Assembly: GCA_964399955.1 (NCBI GenBank)
Contig: CAYNST010000173.1
Coordinates: 1-5,206 of the forward strand
DNA from: CAYNST01 sp964399955
Lineage (GTDB): Bacteria; Pseudomonadota; Gammaproteobacteria; Pseudomonadales; Cellvibrionaceae
Direction: 5' to 3'
Length of the DNA: 5,206 nucleotides
In this document: positions 1 through 4,904 of the stretch, in pieces
How positions within the stretch are numbered: position 1 is the stretch's first letter
How the letters are laid out: every line of letters starts with the position of its first letter
Notes under the pieces: model-generated
What the model saw: only the letters and a program-made list of their open reading frames with translations
Told to the model about the DNA's origin: nothing
Database searches by the model: none
Position numbers and translations under genes: made by a program

Positions 1-5
1 GCTGG

Positions 6-12
6 CCTCCTT
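6..12 (-). promoter_or_regulatory. Strong ribosome binding site for a gene beyond the left edge
   Basis: Read on the minus strand this is AAGGAGG, a near-perfect Shine-Dalgarno sequence, followed by only five bases (CCAGC) before the window ends. A start codon is therefore expected within a few bases outside the window. It lies 24 bases after the stop codon of the small ORF at 36-179, so the leftward genes may form one operon. The start codon itself is not visible, so this is an inference from the motif and its position. Confidence 0.5.
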
Positions 13-35
13 TTCAATATCACCAAGTTATGCGT

Positions 36-179
36 TTACTGGTTGAATCCAAGTAGTAATTCGAGCAGTTTCCCATCGTTAGATCCTTTTGACGCTTGTT
101 GGCAAGCGTTATTCACCAGCGCAGGTGCGCGGCAGCACTCGTAATCGTTCTTGAATGCGTTAGCACCTGAAGTGATCAT
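36..179 (-). CDS. Possible small Cys-containing protein, perhaps a degraded secreted protein
   Basis: A 47-codon ORF starts at ATG 179-177 and ends at TAA 38-36. It has three cysteines (a CC pair and one more) and a leucine-rich end (LLELLLGF). I do not recognise it. The same frame stays open upstream to the stop of the neighbouring gene at 218-216, and the extra residues give a signal-peptide-like stretch: a KR start, a hydrophobic core LVATSIGFTAMIT, and an A-N-A motif before FKND that would suit signal peptidase I. No ATG, GTG or TTG begins that longer form, and no Shine-Dalgarno sequence precedes either form. It may be a real small gene, a gene that lost its start, or chance. The strong ribosome binding site just downstream supports leftward transcription here. 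Confidence 0.3.
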   Translation of the reverse strand: MITSGANAFKNDYECCRAPALVNNACQQASKGSNDGKLLELLLGFNQ

Positions 180-215
180 TGCTGTGAAACCAATGCTGGT
201 GGCAACTAATCTTTT

Positions 216-800
216 TTAACTGTCGATACGCCCCCCATCAGGCCCATATCGCAAAGGAGTGAACGCCATGTTGGACCTCCAAGGGTTGGGCTTAGCCAAG
301 ATCTCACCGCCACAGCCGGGGTGCTTGAAGCCCGTTTTCTGAGGCGCATCTGACCGAGCGCCCACCGCTCTAACTCCGTTGATTGCTTCTTCGCCAAAAG
401 GTATCCAGTCGGTTGAACCGCATTTGAGGCACCTTTCTTGGCCCTTTCGGGCGCGGATCAAGTCGATGCGAAATGCCAGCTGCTCTAACTCCTGGATAGC
501 TCGTGTGGATTCCCTTCGTCTATAAGGGAACACTGCCTCAGCCAAGAGGGTAAAAACAGAGCGGTTTTGCATGGAAGCGGTATGGGATTTGACGGCGCGC
601 GTCAAAGCGGATACGCGCTCTCCAAGGTCCGAAAAATCTTCGACTGCCGCAAAGCTATTGCACTCAAGGCACCAAGCGAGCTGACGATTAAGCGAGACCT
701 TCACTCCGTCGATGAGGTATGCGTAGTTGCCCCACAACACGGTGTTGTATCGCTGGAAGTCGCAGGTGTCGCAACAGAAGATAGCGCAGGGCATAGACAT
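216..800 (-). CDS. Hypothetical protein with two putative zinc-binding cysteine modules
   Basis: This is a predicted cytoplasmic protein of about 194 residues with no signal peptide or membrane segment. Near the N-terminus there is C-C-D-T-C, followed about 30 residues later by C-L-E-C, which together look like one zinc ribbon. Near the C-terminus there is C-L-K-C-G-S, followed by H-P-G-C-G-G, a second likely metal site. Between them is a charged, probably helical stretch (RESTRAIQELEQLAFRIDLI). I do not recognise a named family. The start is uncertain because no clear Shine-Dalgarno sequence exists. I chose ATG at 800 because the cysteine-rich, protein-like sequence begins there (MSMPCAIF). 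In-frame starts at 824, 929 and as far as 1025 would add N-terminal residues of less convincing composition. It is divergent from the lipoprotein gene at 1092. Zinc ribbons may bind nucleic acid or be structural; the role here is unknown. Confidence 0.6.
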   Translation of the reverse strand: MSMPCAIFCCDTCDFQRYNTVLWGNYAYLIDGVKVSLNRQLAWCLECNSFAAVEDFSDLGERVSALTRAVKSHTASMQNRSVFTLLAEAVFPYRRRESTRAIQELEQLAFRIDLIRARKGQERCLKCGSTDWIPFGEEAINGVRAVGARSDAPQKTGFKHPGCGGEILAKPNPWRSNMAFTPLRYGPDGGRIDS

Positions 801-1013
801 GGTCGGAATCCGGCGGGTTGGCATGTCAGATGGGCCATTATCCCACAAGCTTTGACCGTAGTTGTTGATGGCGTGCGCGCTACCGAGTGCCACCGTGTTG
901 CCATGCCAACTGTCTACGGAAACAATCATGGTGGCGGTCAGGGGCGGGGAGGTCGCCGTGACCTGCGCCTGTGAGCGATGGGGTTGTCGGAGTCGTCTCG
1001 TTAGGATTTGTAG

Positions 1014-1028
1014 GATATCGCCCATATC
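1014..1028. repeat. Short inverted repeat between divergent genes
   Basis: GATAT-CGCCC-ATATC is a 5-base inverted repeat with a 5-base spacer, lying about 20 bases upstream of the TATAAT box at 1049. Two TAGGAT copies (1002-1007 and 1011-1016) lie at its left side. It could be a regulator site for the divergent genes, but the arms are short and chance is quite possible. The rest of 801-1048 shows nothing else I can support, apart from the possible N-terminal extensions of the leftward gene. Confidence 0.2.
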
Positions 1029-1048
1029 GTGGGTTCACCGGTGGTAGC

Positions 1049-1054
1049 TATAAT
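1049..1054 (+). promoter_or_regulatory. Perfect -10 box upstream of the lipoprotein gene
   Basis: TATAAT matches the sigma-70 -10 consensus exactly. No good -35 hexamer is found 16-18 bases upstream (sequences such as ATCGTG), so the promoter may be weak or activator-dependent. Transcription would begin near 1060. That would exclude the in-frame ATG at 1053 and the GTG at 1029 as starts, and favours the start at 1083 or 1092. Confidence 0.45.
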
Positions 1055-1091
1055 GCGCGCCTGTCACGCCAACGATAACGGGATGCCATCG

Positions 1092-1664
1092 ATGTCAAAA
1101 CTAGCCGGGAAACGTTCAGTACAGTCTGTACTGGCAGTTCTTGCCGCACTGTTCATCATTGCCTGTTCGGAGGAGCGGCCTACCCAGACCTATGAGAAAG
1201 ATGACGTGCACCTGGAGCTACCTGAAGGATGGGAAGTCTTTGAGGATCGGATCTCCAAGCCCGGCATTAGAACCGTAAGCGTTGTCACTGCCATCGGCTC
1301 CACCGTTACTGTCGACGTTTTTCATGATACAGGCGAACTTGAACCGGCTGTAAACGACTACCTTGCTGCCTATTTGCGGGCGGTCCTTCAAGATGAGGAG
1401 GCCCAAGAAAAGGCCTCGATTGATTGGGGTGAGTCGACTCAAGGGGGAGAAAACGGCATGTTCATGGATGTGACCCTTGCACCGCCTTTCTCCACCAGGT
1501 TTTTCGTAGAGGTATACCCTAAGACTGCTGCCAATGCAGTTGCCTATATCGCTTTCAACACCCCCACAGACAAGCTAGACCAGATACACCCCCACATTGA
1601 CCGCTTCGTGCGCACCGCCCGCATTGGTGAGCAGCAGGGCGGGAACTCTGCATCCAAGGATTGA
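1092..1664 (+). CDS. Predicted lipoprotein with DcrB/PsbP-like fold character
   Basis: This is a 190-residue protein with a clear lipoprotein signal. It has a basic start (SKLAGKR), a hydrophobic core (SVLAVLAALF) and the lipobox I-I-A-C, with the lipidated cysteine at residue 25. Signal peptidase II should cleave before it, and the next residue is Ser rather than Asp, which favours outer-membrane sorting. The mature part opens with a VHLELPEGWEVFED segment and alternates predicted strands and helices. Its pattern recalls small DcrB/PsbP-type domains, but that is a resemblance read by eye. The start at 1092 gives a normal signal peptide; ATG 1083 adds three residues, and the longer frame from 1029 puts odd residues before the signal. 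The gene ends two bases before the next gene, so the two products probably act together. A role as a partner or protective protein for that neighbour is speculation. Confidence 0.8.
   Translation: MSKLAGKRSVQSVLAVLAALFIIACSEERPTQTYEKDDVHLELPEGWEVFEDRISKPGIRTVSVVTAIGSTVTVDVFHDTGELEPAVNDYLAAYLRAVLQDEEAQEKASIDWGESTQGGENGMFMDVTLAPPFSTRFFVEVYPKTAANAVAYIAFNTPTDKLDQIHPHIDRFVRTARIGEQQGGNSASKD
1656..1660 (+). promoter_or_regulatory. Ribosome binding site that fixes the start at 1667
   Basis: AAGGA lies inside the last codons of the lipoprotein gene and ends six bases before ATG 1667. An in-frame TTG at 1661 would overlap the lipoprotein stop by four bases, but it sits directly against the AAGGA, too close for initiation. 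ATG 1667 is therefore the better start, and translation of the two genes is probably coupled. Confidence 0.6.
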
Positions 1665-1666
1665 AA

Positions 1667-2749
1667 ATGGAATTCGACGGAAAACTGATCAGCGAGCTGG
1701 GCGCCAAAAGCTACTTGCGCGGCGTCAAAGCGACACCCTTCGCCAGTCTCAACCCTTTGCAGACACAAGCTGCGATTGAGAGTAATTGGGACAAGTGCAA
1801 CTTGGGCTGCCATACGCCATCCTACCGCGTGCTCAGACGCGGCAGTACCTACAAAGACGCATTGAGTGCGATCTCCAAGGCTTCGCCTCTTGCCGCCGGT
1901 GTCGTTGATGGCGTTCACACGCAAACCGTGCGGCAAGTTGATCTCCTGGCCTCAGGGTCAGCCAGGACTGCCGAAGGCCTTGGTCTTGTAGGCAAAGAAC
2001 GCTTCAGCCAAGTCGGTGCCGAAAATACCGCCGCATTGAGCTTGGTAAAGGTTGGTGTGCCACAGCTGCTTGATACCAGCCTGACCGTGATTGATAACCC
2101 CTTGGCTCAGCTTGTATTCACGGTGGTGCTGGAATACATGAAGCTGATCCCAGAATGGGCAGTGGCCAAGGCGTTTGAAAGCAGGGCTTTGATCCTACCG
2201 GAAGAATCGGACAAACAGTTCATAATCAGTGCTGCAAGCCGTGGGTTGGTGGAAGCAGAGATGCTAGAGCACCTGGATACCGCGGCAAGCATAGCCAAGA
2301 ACCCGGCTCTCAAGTTTGCAGGCGGTATGGTTGGCAGAAAGATTGCCGCTTCAATGGCCTGCATTGTGGCCGCGAAGGTCTCCAGAAAGATATTGATGTG
2401 CCCCGGTATTACATGGACGACTAAGAAGCGGCTTGCGACGATGAGGAGCACTGCAAAGTCCGTGGGAGGCGCAGCAGGAACGGTATTGGTGGCACTGCTC
2501 AAAGCCAACGGCTGGCTGGCCATTGCCGCAGAAAGCAGCCGAGGACTTGAGGCGGACTGCCCCAAGCTGTGGCGATTCCTCCGCTATCGGTGCGGCGGCA
2601 TCGATATGCTGTTGTTCCTGGTCGAAGGCTCTATCCGAGAGTACCTGGATCGCATCGCTATCCTGGAGAAGAGTCCAGACGCCTTCATGAAAATGATGGC
2701 GGCTTTGGTGAAAGCTGGGAAAACGTCTGAGATTTTCTTGCCGCAGTAG
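1667..2749 (+). CDS. Unrecognised 360-residue protein, second gene of the lipoprotein operon
   Basis: I do not recognise a family. The protein has no N-terminal signal peptide. A close cysteine pair (C44 and C48) occurs early. Residues 60-130 are rich in Ala, Gly and Ser. Two Gly/Ala-rich hydrophobic stretches, about 216-240 (with GGMVGRKIAASMACIVAAK) and about 264-290 (with GGAAGTVLVALL), could be membrane-active or buried helices. A further hydrophobic patch, DMLLFLVEG, lies near 313-321. Strong basic clusters follow or separate them (SRK near 239, TTKKR near 251). The C-terminal 40 residues look helical and charged. It starts two bases after the lipoprotein gene with its own AAGGA, so the two are co-transcribed. 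Possible roles include an envelope-associated protein or a pore-forming-like effector with a lipoprotein partner. Both are inference from hydrophobicity and gene order only. The length and clean codon structure make a real gene very likely. Confidence 0.8.
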   Translation: MEFDGKLISELGAKSYLRGVKATPFASLNPLQTQAAIESNWDKCNLGCHTPSYRVLRRGSTYKDALSAISKASPLAAGVVDGVHTQTVRQVDLLASGSARTAEGLGLVGKERFSQVGAENTAALSLVKVGVPQLLDTSLTVIDNPLAQLVFTVVLEYMKLIPEWAVAKAFESRALILPEESDKQFIISAASRGLVEAEMLEHLDTAASIAKNPALKFAGGMVGRKIAASMACIVAAKVSRKILMCPGITWTTKKRLATMRSTAKSVGGAAGTVLVALLKANGWLAIAAESSRGLEADCPKLWRFLRYRCGGIDMLLFLVEGSIREYLDRIAILEKSPDAFMKMMAALVKAGKTSEIFLPQ

Positions 2750-2752
2750 CTG

Positions 2753-2808
2753 ACCCCTAGTGGCGCTATAGCGTACCGCCGGTTTGGCGGTTCGTCCATG
2801 TCAGGGGT
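2753..2808 (+). repeat. Nested hairpin region after the operon, possible transcript end structure
   Basis: Beginning four bases after the stop codon there are three symmetric elements: a perfect 10-base palindrome CGCTATAGCG (2764-2773), a hairpin with stem ACCGCC, loop GGTTT and stem GGCGGT (2775-2791), and outer arms ACCCCT (2753-2758) and AGGGGT (2803-2808) enclosing both. A competing outer pairing, CTGAC (2750-2754) with GTCAG (2800-2804), is also possible. No T-run follows, so it is not a standard intrinsic terminator. It could protect or end the transcript, or be a regulator site. Confidence 0.45.
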
Positions 2809-2893
2809 ACTGCGCACGTCCAAGCTACCATGCGGCACAGGGGGGTAAGTAAATTAGGGCATGACAGTTCGGGCCAAAACCCGACGCTTGCAC

Positions 2894-2922
2894 TGGCGTC
2901 AATACTGCAAGTATGGCGTCAA
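2894..2922. repeat. Direct repeat TGGCGTCAA, two copies 20 bases apart
   Basis: TGGCGTCAA occurs at 2894-2902 and at 2914-2922. The bases between include TACT-GCA-AGTA (2903-2913), a small inverted repeat. The spacing of 20 bases is close to two helical turns, so a protein could contact both copies from one face. GACGC at 2883-2887 is also an inverted partner of GCGTC in the first copy. No gene boundary or known element explains the arrangement. Confidence 0.4.
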
Positions 2923-2941
2923 AAGCTGCGGATTCCTTGTG

Positions 2942-2960
2942 AAAGCGTAGAAAAGCGTAG
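2942..2960. repeat. Tandem direct repeat AAAGCGTAG, 10-base period
   Basis: AAAGCGTAG occurs at 2942-2950 and again at 2952-2960, an exact period of 10 bases. It lies in the non-coding stretch between the 360-residue gene and the operator-like repeat at 3023. A T-rich tract follows (2963-2967). It may be a protein-binding site or simple slippage; nothing else supports either reading. Confidence 0.3.
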
Positions 2961-3022
2961 CCTTTTTCGCGTTTCTTCTTATCACTGTGGTTCTTACCGT
3001 GTATTGCTCGTCAGTCATCTGG

Positions 3023-3072
3023 ATGTTCCGTATTGTCAGCAATGGCTACCGTCGTCCGGCAATATGGAACAG
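3023..3072. promoter_or_regulatory. Second AbiEi-operator-like inverted repeat
   Basis: The left arm is ATGTTCCGTATTGTCAG (3023-3039). The right arm (3056-3072), read on the minus strand, is CTGTTCCATATTGCCGG. The arms agree at 13 of 17 positions, with 16 bases between them. The inverted repeat in front of abiEi (4855-4904) has the same 17-16-17 layout. All four arms share TGTTCC at positions 2-7, T at 12 and C at 15. It lies 44 bases upstream of the small gene at 3117. It is probably a site for the same DNA-binding protein, most simply AbiEi. I could not see a convincing -35/-10 pair around it. Confidence 0.5.
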
Positions 3073-3116
3073 CAATTCTGTTTTGCATAGTCCCTACCGA
3101 CGTTTCGTTACATCCG

Positions 3117-3302
3117 ATGACCGATGCTAAAATCCCGGGTTTGCCTGGCCCACTGCAGGCATTTCGGCGGGCGGCGCAGAGATCCTGTGAAATAGCAGCG
3201 CAGACTGGCACCGCCGTGGTGGTGACTTGCAATGGCGTCATGGAGCAAGTTCGGCCGGAACAGGAGAGTGCGGGAAAACTGAAGTTACCGAAAGCGGGCT
3301 GA
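3117..3302 (+). CDS. Small 61-residue protein, possible antitoxin-like or regulatory peptide
   Basis: A start at ATG 3117 gives a compact, soluble-looking protein. It has a leader of Gly and Pro residues (IPGLPGPL), a basic helix (QAFRRAAQRSCEIAAQ), a strand-like segment (TGTAVVVTCNGVMEQVRP) and a charged tail ending in KLKLPKAG. The helix, then TGTAVVVT, then N-G turn, pattern loosely recalls the strand-turn segment of Phd/YefM-type antitoxins. It is too short for a whole one, and this is only a resemblance. No clear Shine-Dalgarno sequence precedes it. The frame is open back to 3033, but the added residues are unconvincing. It converges on abiEii, whose stop is 90 bases away. The operator-like repeat at 3023-3072 lies just upstream, which is the best contextual hint that this is a real, regulated gene. 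Confidence 0.45.
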   Translation: MTDAKIPGLPGPLQAFRRAAQRSCEIAAQTGTAVVVTCNGVMEQVRPEQESAGKLKLPKAG

Positions 3303-3325
3303 GCAGGTGTGGATGCATACATTAC

Positions 3326-3340
3326 CCGTCAGCTGGACGG
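3326..3340. repeat. Short inverted repeat between convergent genes
   Basis: CCGTC-AGCTG-GACGG forms a 5-base stem with a 5-base loop, 23 bases after the small gene and 51 bases beyond the abiEii stop. It has no T-run on either strand, so it is at best a weak two-way terminator. Imperfect direct repeats also occur here: TGGACGG at 3334 and 3357, and TCTAGC at 3348 and 3366. Confidence 0.2.
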
Positions 3341-3391
3341 CGGAAAATCTAGCAATTGGACGGAGTCTAGCGGACCAGGCACCGAGAATTT

Positions 3392-4243
3392 CTAAGCGGT
3401 TGCTTTGTTCAACGGTGCTCTGAGGGCAATTCGCAGTCGATCCACCACCTTGGGCAAGGGTTCAAGGGTAAGCTCGTTCTTCTTGATGAACGCCTGCCAC
3501 ATAGCCTGCCGAGAGGAGTCATGTGCAAACTCATCCGTCAGGCCGACTGGCAGCTCGGCCGGCACCGTCATGCCGCGTCGTTCGAAGGTGGCTTTTACCG
3601 CCTGGGCCAATAAATTGATATCCAGGGTCTCGCGATCCAGTAGTACTGACAAGTCGAAGTAGTCCTTCATTCGGCTATTGGTCATCCCCAACAGCGCGAT
3701 GGCGTGGAGCTTCTCTGCGACGACGGTGTAAACGGGATAGGTGCGCAGCTGAGGTGCAGGGAGGTCGGCCAGCAGCACCGGGTAGGCCGCATTGATGGGG
3801 CCTGGCGTCACGGCATCACCAAAGCCGATGTCGATTTGTGTCTTGCAGCGTGCCTTGGCTAACTCGCCGCTCAGAATGATACGGGTTCCAGTGTATCCGG
3901 TATCCTTTCGGATTTCCTCGGCAGCGACCGAAGTCGGGTCGAAAACGATGCCGTCGTCCGCTGCAATGCTGGCGATGTCGCGGAAGGTCTGGACCACAGA
4001 TTCCAGATCGCTTGCGCCGAAACCGAGCAGATCGGCGTCGCGCGTGGCGCGATGCGGCATGTCGTACCAGAGTGTGAACAGCAGCGCGCCCTTGAGAAGA
4101 AACCGATCCGCATGCTCGGACTGGCTCAGGCGGTAAAGGATGCGCTCCAACGCGAAGCGCACCAGTACTTGATTGAAATCCACACCCTGTGCCTTGGCGA
4201 CGCTGAGCAGGCGGGCACGCACGGAGGCTGCAATGTTATTCAT
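3392..4243 (-). CDS. abiEii: AbiEii-type nucleotidyltransferase toxin of a type IV toxin-antitoxin system
   Basis: This is a 283-residue DNA polymerase beta-like nucleotidyltransferase of the AbiEii/AbiGii family. In that family the toxin halts growth, is held in check by AbiEi, and can block phage infection. The family motifs are present in order: LLKGALLF with K51 and G52, then TRDADLLG with the metal-binding D69 and D71, then KTQIDIGFGD with D138, then AEKLHAI with E177 and K178, then R191-x-K193-D-Y-F-D197. Catalytic residues look intact, so the toxin is probably active. The start is ATG 4243, which overlaps the abiEi stop as ATGA (4243-4240) and gives tight translational coupling. The frame is open further upstream to 4306, but that part lies within abiEi and is not needed. 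The C-terminal region (LLAQAVKATFERRG onward) matches the helical end expected of this family. It ends at TAG 3394-3392. Confidence 0.93.
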   Translation of the reverse strand: MNNIAASVRARLLSVAKAQGVDFNQVLVRFALERILYRLSQSEHADRFLLKGALLFTLWYDMPHRATRDADLLGFGASDLESVVQTFRDIASIAADDGIVFDPTSVAAEEIRKDTGYTGTRIILSGELAKARCKTQIDIGFGDAVTPGPINAAYPVLLADLPAPQLRTYPVYTVVAEKLHAIALLGMTNSRMKDYFDLSVLLDRETLDINLLAQAVKATFERRGMTVPAELPVGLTDEFAHDSSRQAMWQAFIKKNELTLEPLPKVVDRLRIALRAPLNKATA

Positions 4244-4845
4244 TCGATGGCTTCCAGATAGGGGCGCATTACATTGGTGACACGACAGATCTTTGCGTAG
4301 CGCCACAGGTCGTCTGCCGTGGCCTTTCGCTTGGCACGCACGTCCTTCAGCGCCTCCAGTGCCACGTCCAGGCCGATCTTGTTGCGGTGCTTGAAGCAGT
4401 CCACCACTGTCTTGGCCGCGCCATAGATTCGTAGATTGATGCCATCGCGTAGGTGTTCCTCAATGCCCGTTTTGTAGACATCACCTGTCATTTGAACCAT
4501 CTTGATCGGCGGGTAGTCGATGCGCGGCAAGTGGCTGCCACGCGGCATGGCAATCCAGATCTGGCGTGGCAGTTGGGTAGTAAGTTCATGGAACTGCAGC
4601 GCGGTCAGCAGGCAGAAGACGGCCTGTGGTACCTTGGTGGCGACGGCTGCCAGCCCTTCGTGTTCCGATATCGGATGGCTAGGCAGGCGGTAGAGGCCGC
4701 GCCCGACTTTATCGAGCAGGCCTGCAGCGGTCAGGCGCGTGAGGACGATCCTGGGCGCTTCGATGCCGTCAAGATCGCTCGCGCGCAGCAGCCCCTTCTT
4801 GTGCGCCAAATCTAGGACGCGTTGAATGTGGGTATCGGTAAGCAT
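4240..4845 (-). CDS. abiEi: AbiEi-type antitoxin and autorepressor of a type IV toxin-antitoxin system
   Basis: From ATG 4845 this is a 201-residue protein. An N-terminal winged helix-turn-helix spans about residues 5-55 (GLLRASDLDG, then RIVLTRLTAAGLLDKVGRGLYR). A C-terminal domain follows from about residue 60 (EGLAAVATKVPQAVFCLLTALQFHEL, and IYGAAKTVVDCFKHRNKIG). Both match AbiEi antitoxins, in which the C-terminal domain carries the antitoxicity and the winged helix represses the abiE promoter. The toxin gene follows with a four-base overlap. An alternative ATG at 4875 adds ten residues (MNEKLEHTPT). I prefer 4845 because the inverted-repeat operator and a possible promoter (4852-4904) would otherwise lie across the start, and because family-like sequence begins near MLTDTHIQRVLDLA. 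Neither start has a good Shine-Dalgarno sequence, so the start stays uncertain. With 4875 the start would overlap the istA remnant stop as ATGA. Confidence 0.92.
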   Translation of the reverse strand: MLTDTHIQRVLDLAHKKGLLRASDLDGIEAPRIVLTRLTAAGLLDKVGRGLYRLPSHPISEHEGLAAVATKVPQAVFCLLTALQFHELTTQLPRQIWIAMPRGSHLPRIDYPPIKMVQMTGDVYKTGIEEHLRDGINLRIYGAAKTVVDCFKHRNKIGLDVALEALKDVRAKRKATADDLWRYAKICRVTNVMRPYLEAIE

Positions 4846-4851
4846 GGTGGG

Positions 4852-4880
4852 AGTATGTTCCAATTTTTCGTTCATTGCAA
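4852..4880 (-). promoter_or_regulatory. Candidate abiE promoter inside the operator
   Basis: Read on the minus strand, TTGCAA (4880-4875) and CATACT (4857-4852) are 17 bases apart. Each matches four of six bases of the sigma-70 -35 and -10 consensus. Transcription would begin only a few bases before ATG 4845, giving a leaderless or near-leaderless message, which would fit the lack of a Shine-Dalgarno sequence. The -10 overlaps one arm of the inverted repeat, so a bound repressor would block it. The matches are modest. Confidence 0.35.
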
Positions 4881-4904
4881 AGATTTGACGAAATAAAGGA
4901 ACAT
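4855..4904. promoter_or_regulatory. Inverted-repeat operator in front of abiEi
   Basis: The left arm is ATGTTCCAATTTTTCGT (4855-4871). The right arm (4888-4904), read on the minus strand, is ATGTTCCTTTATTTCGT. They agree at 14 of 17 positions and are separated by 16 bases, with centres 33 bases apart, about three helical turns. AbiEi antitoxins are known to bind paired inverted repeats in their own promoter and repress it, so this is the expected autoregulatory site. The assignment to AbiEi is by position and family knowledge. Confidence 0.6.

Noticed and set aside
567..974. 135-codon plus-strand ORF
   Set aside because: It lies opposite the cysteine-rich gene and its possible extension. Its translation has no protein-like pattern, while the minus-strand frame has paired CxxC motifs.
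1544..1936. 130-codon minus-strand ORF across the lipoprotein and 360-residue gene boundary
   Set aside because: It is antisense to two well-supported genes with a clear ribosome binding site between them.
2107..2565. 152-codon minus-strand ORF inside the 360-residue gene
   Set aside because: It is a Ser/Ala-rich shadow of an Ala/Gly/Ser-rich gene, with no motif and no context of its own.
2753..2808. Integron attC site or tRNA-like structure
   Set aside because: There are no attC core motifs of the GTTRRRY type, and no tRNA arms or conserved loop bases. Only the symmetry is present.
2883..2960. CRISPR-like repeats
   Set aside because: The repeats are only 9 bases long, occur twice each, and the two pairs differ from each other.
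2830..3090. 86-codon plus-strand ORF in the repeat-rich gap
   Set aside because: It runs through the direct repeats and the operator-like site, has erratic composition and has no ribosome binding site.
3011..3322. 103-codon minus-strand ORF opposite the small gene
   Set aside because: It shows no recognisable pattern and would begin next to the abiEii end without any signal. The plus-strand 61-residue frame is more protein-like.
4453..4815. 120-codon plus-strand ORF inside abiEi
   Set aside because: It is antisense to the confidently identified AbiEi coding region.
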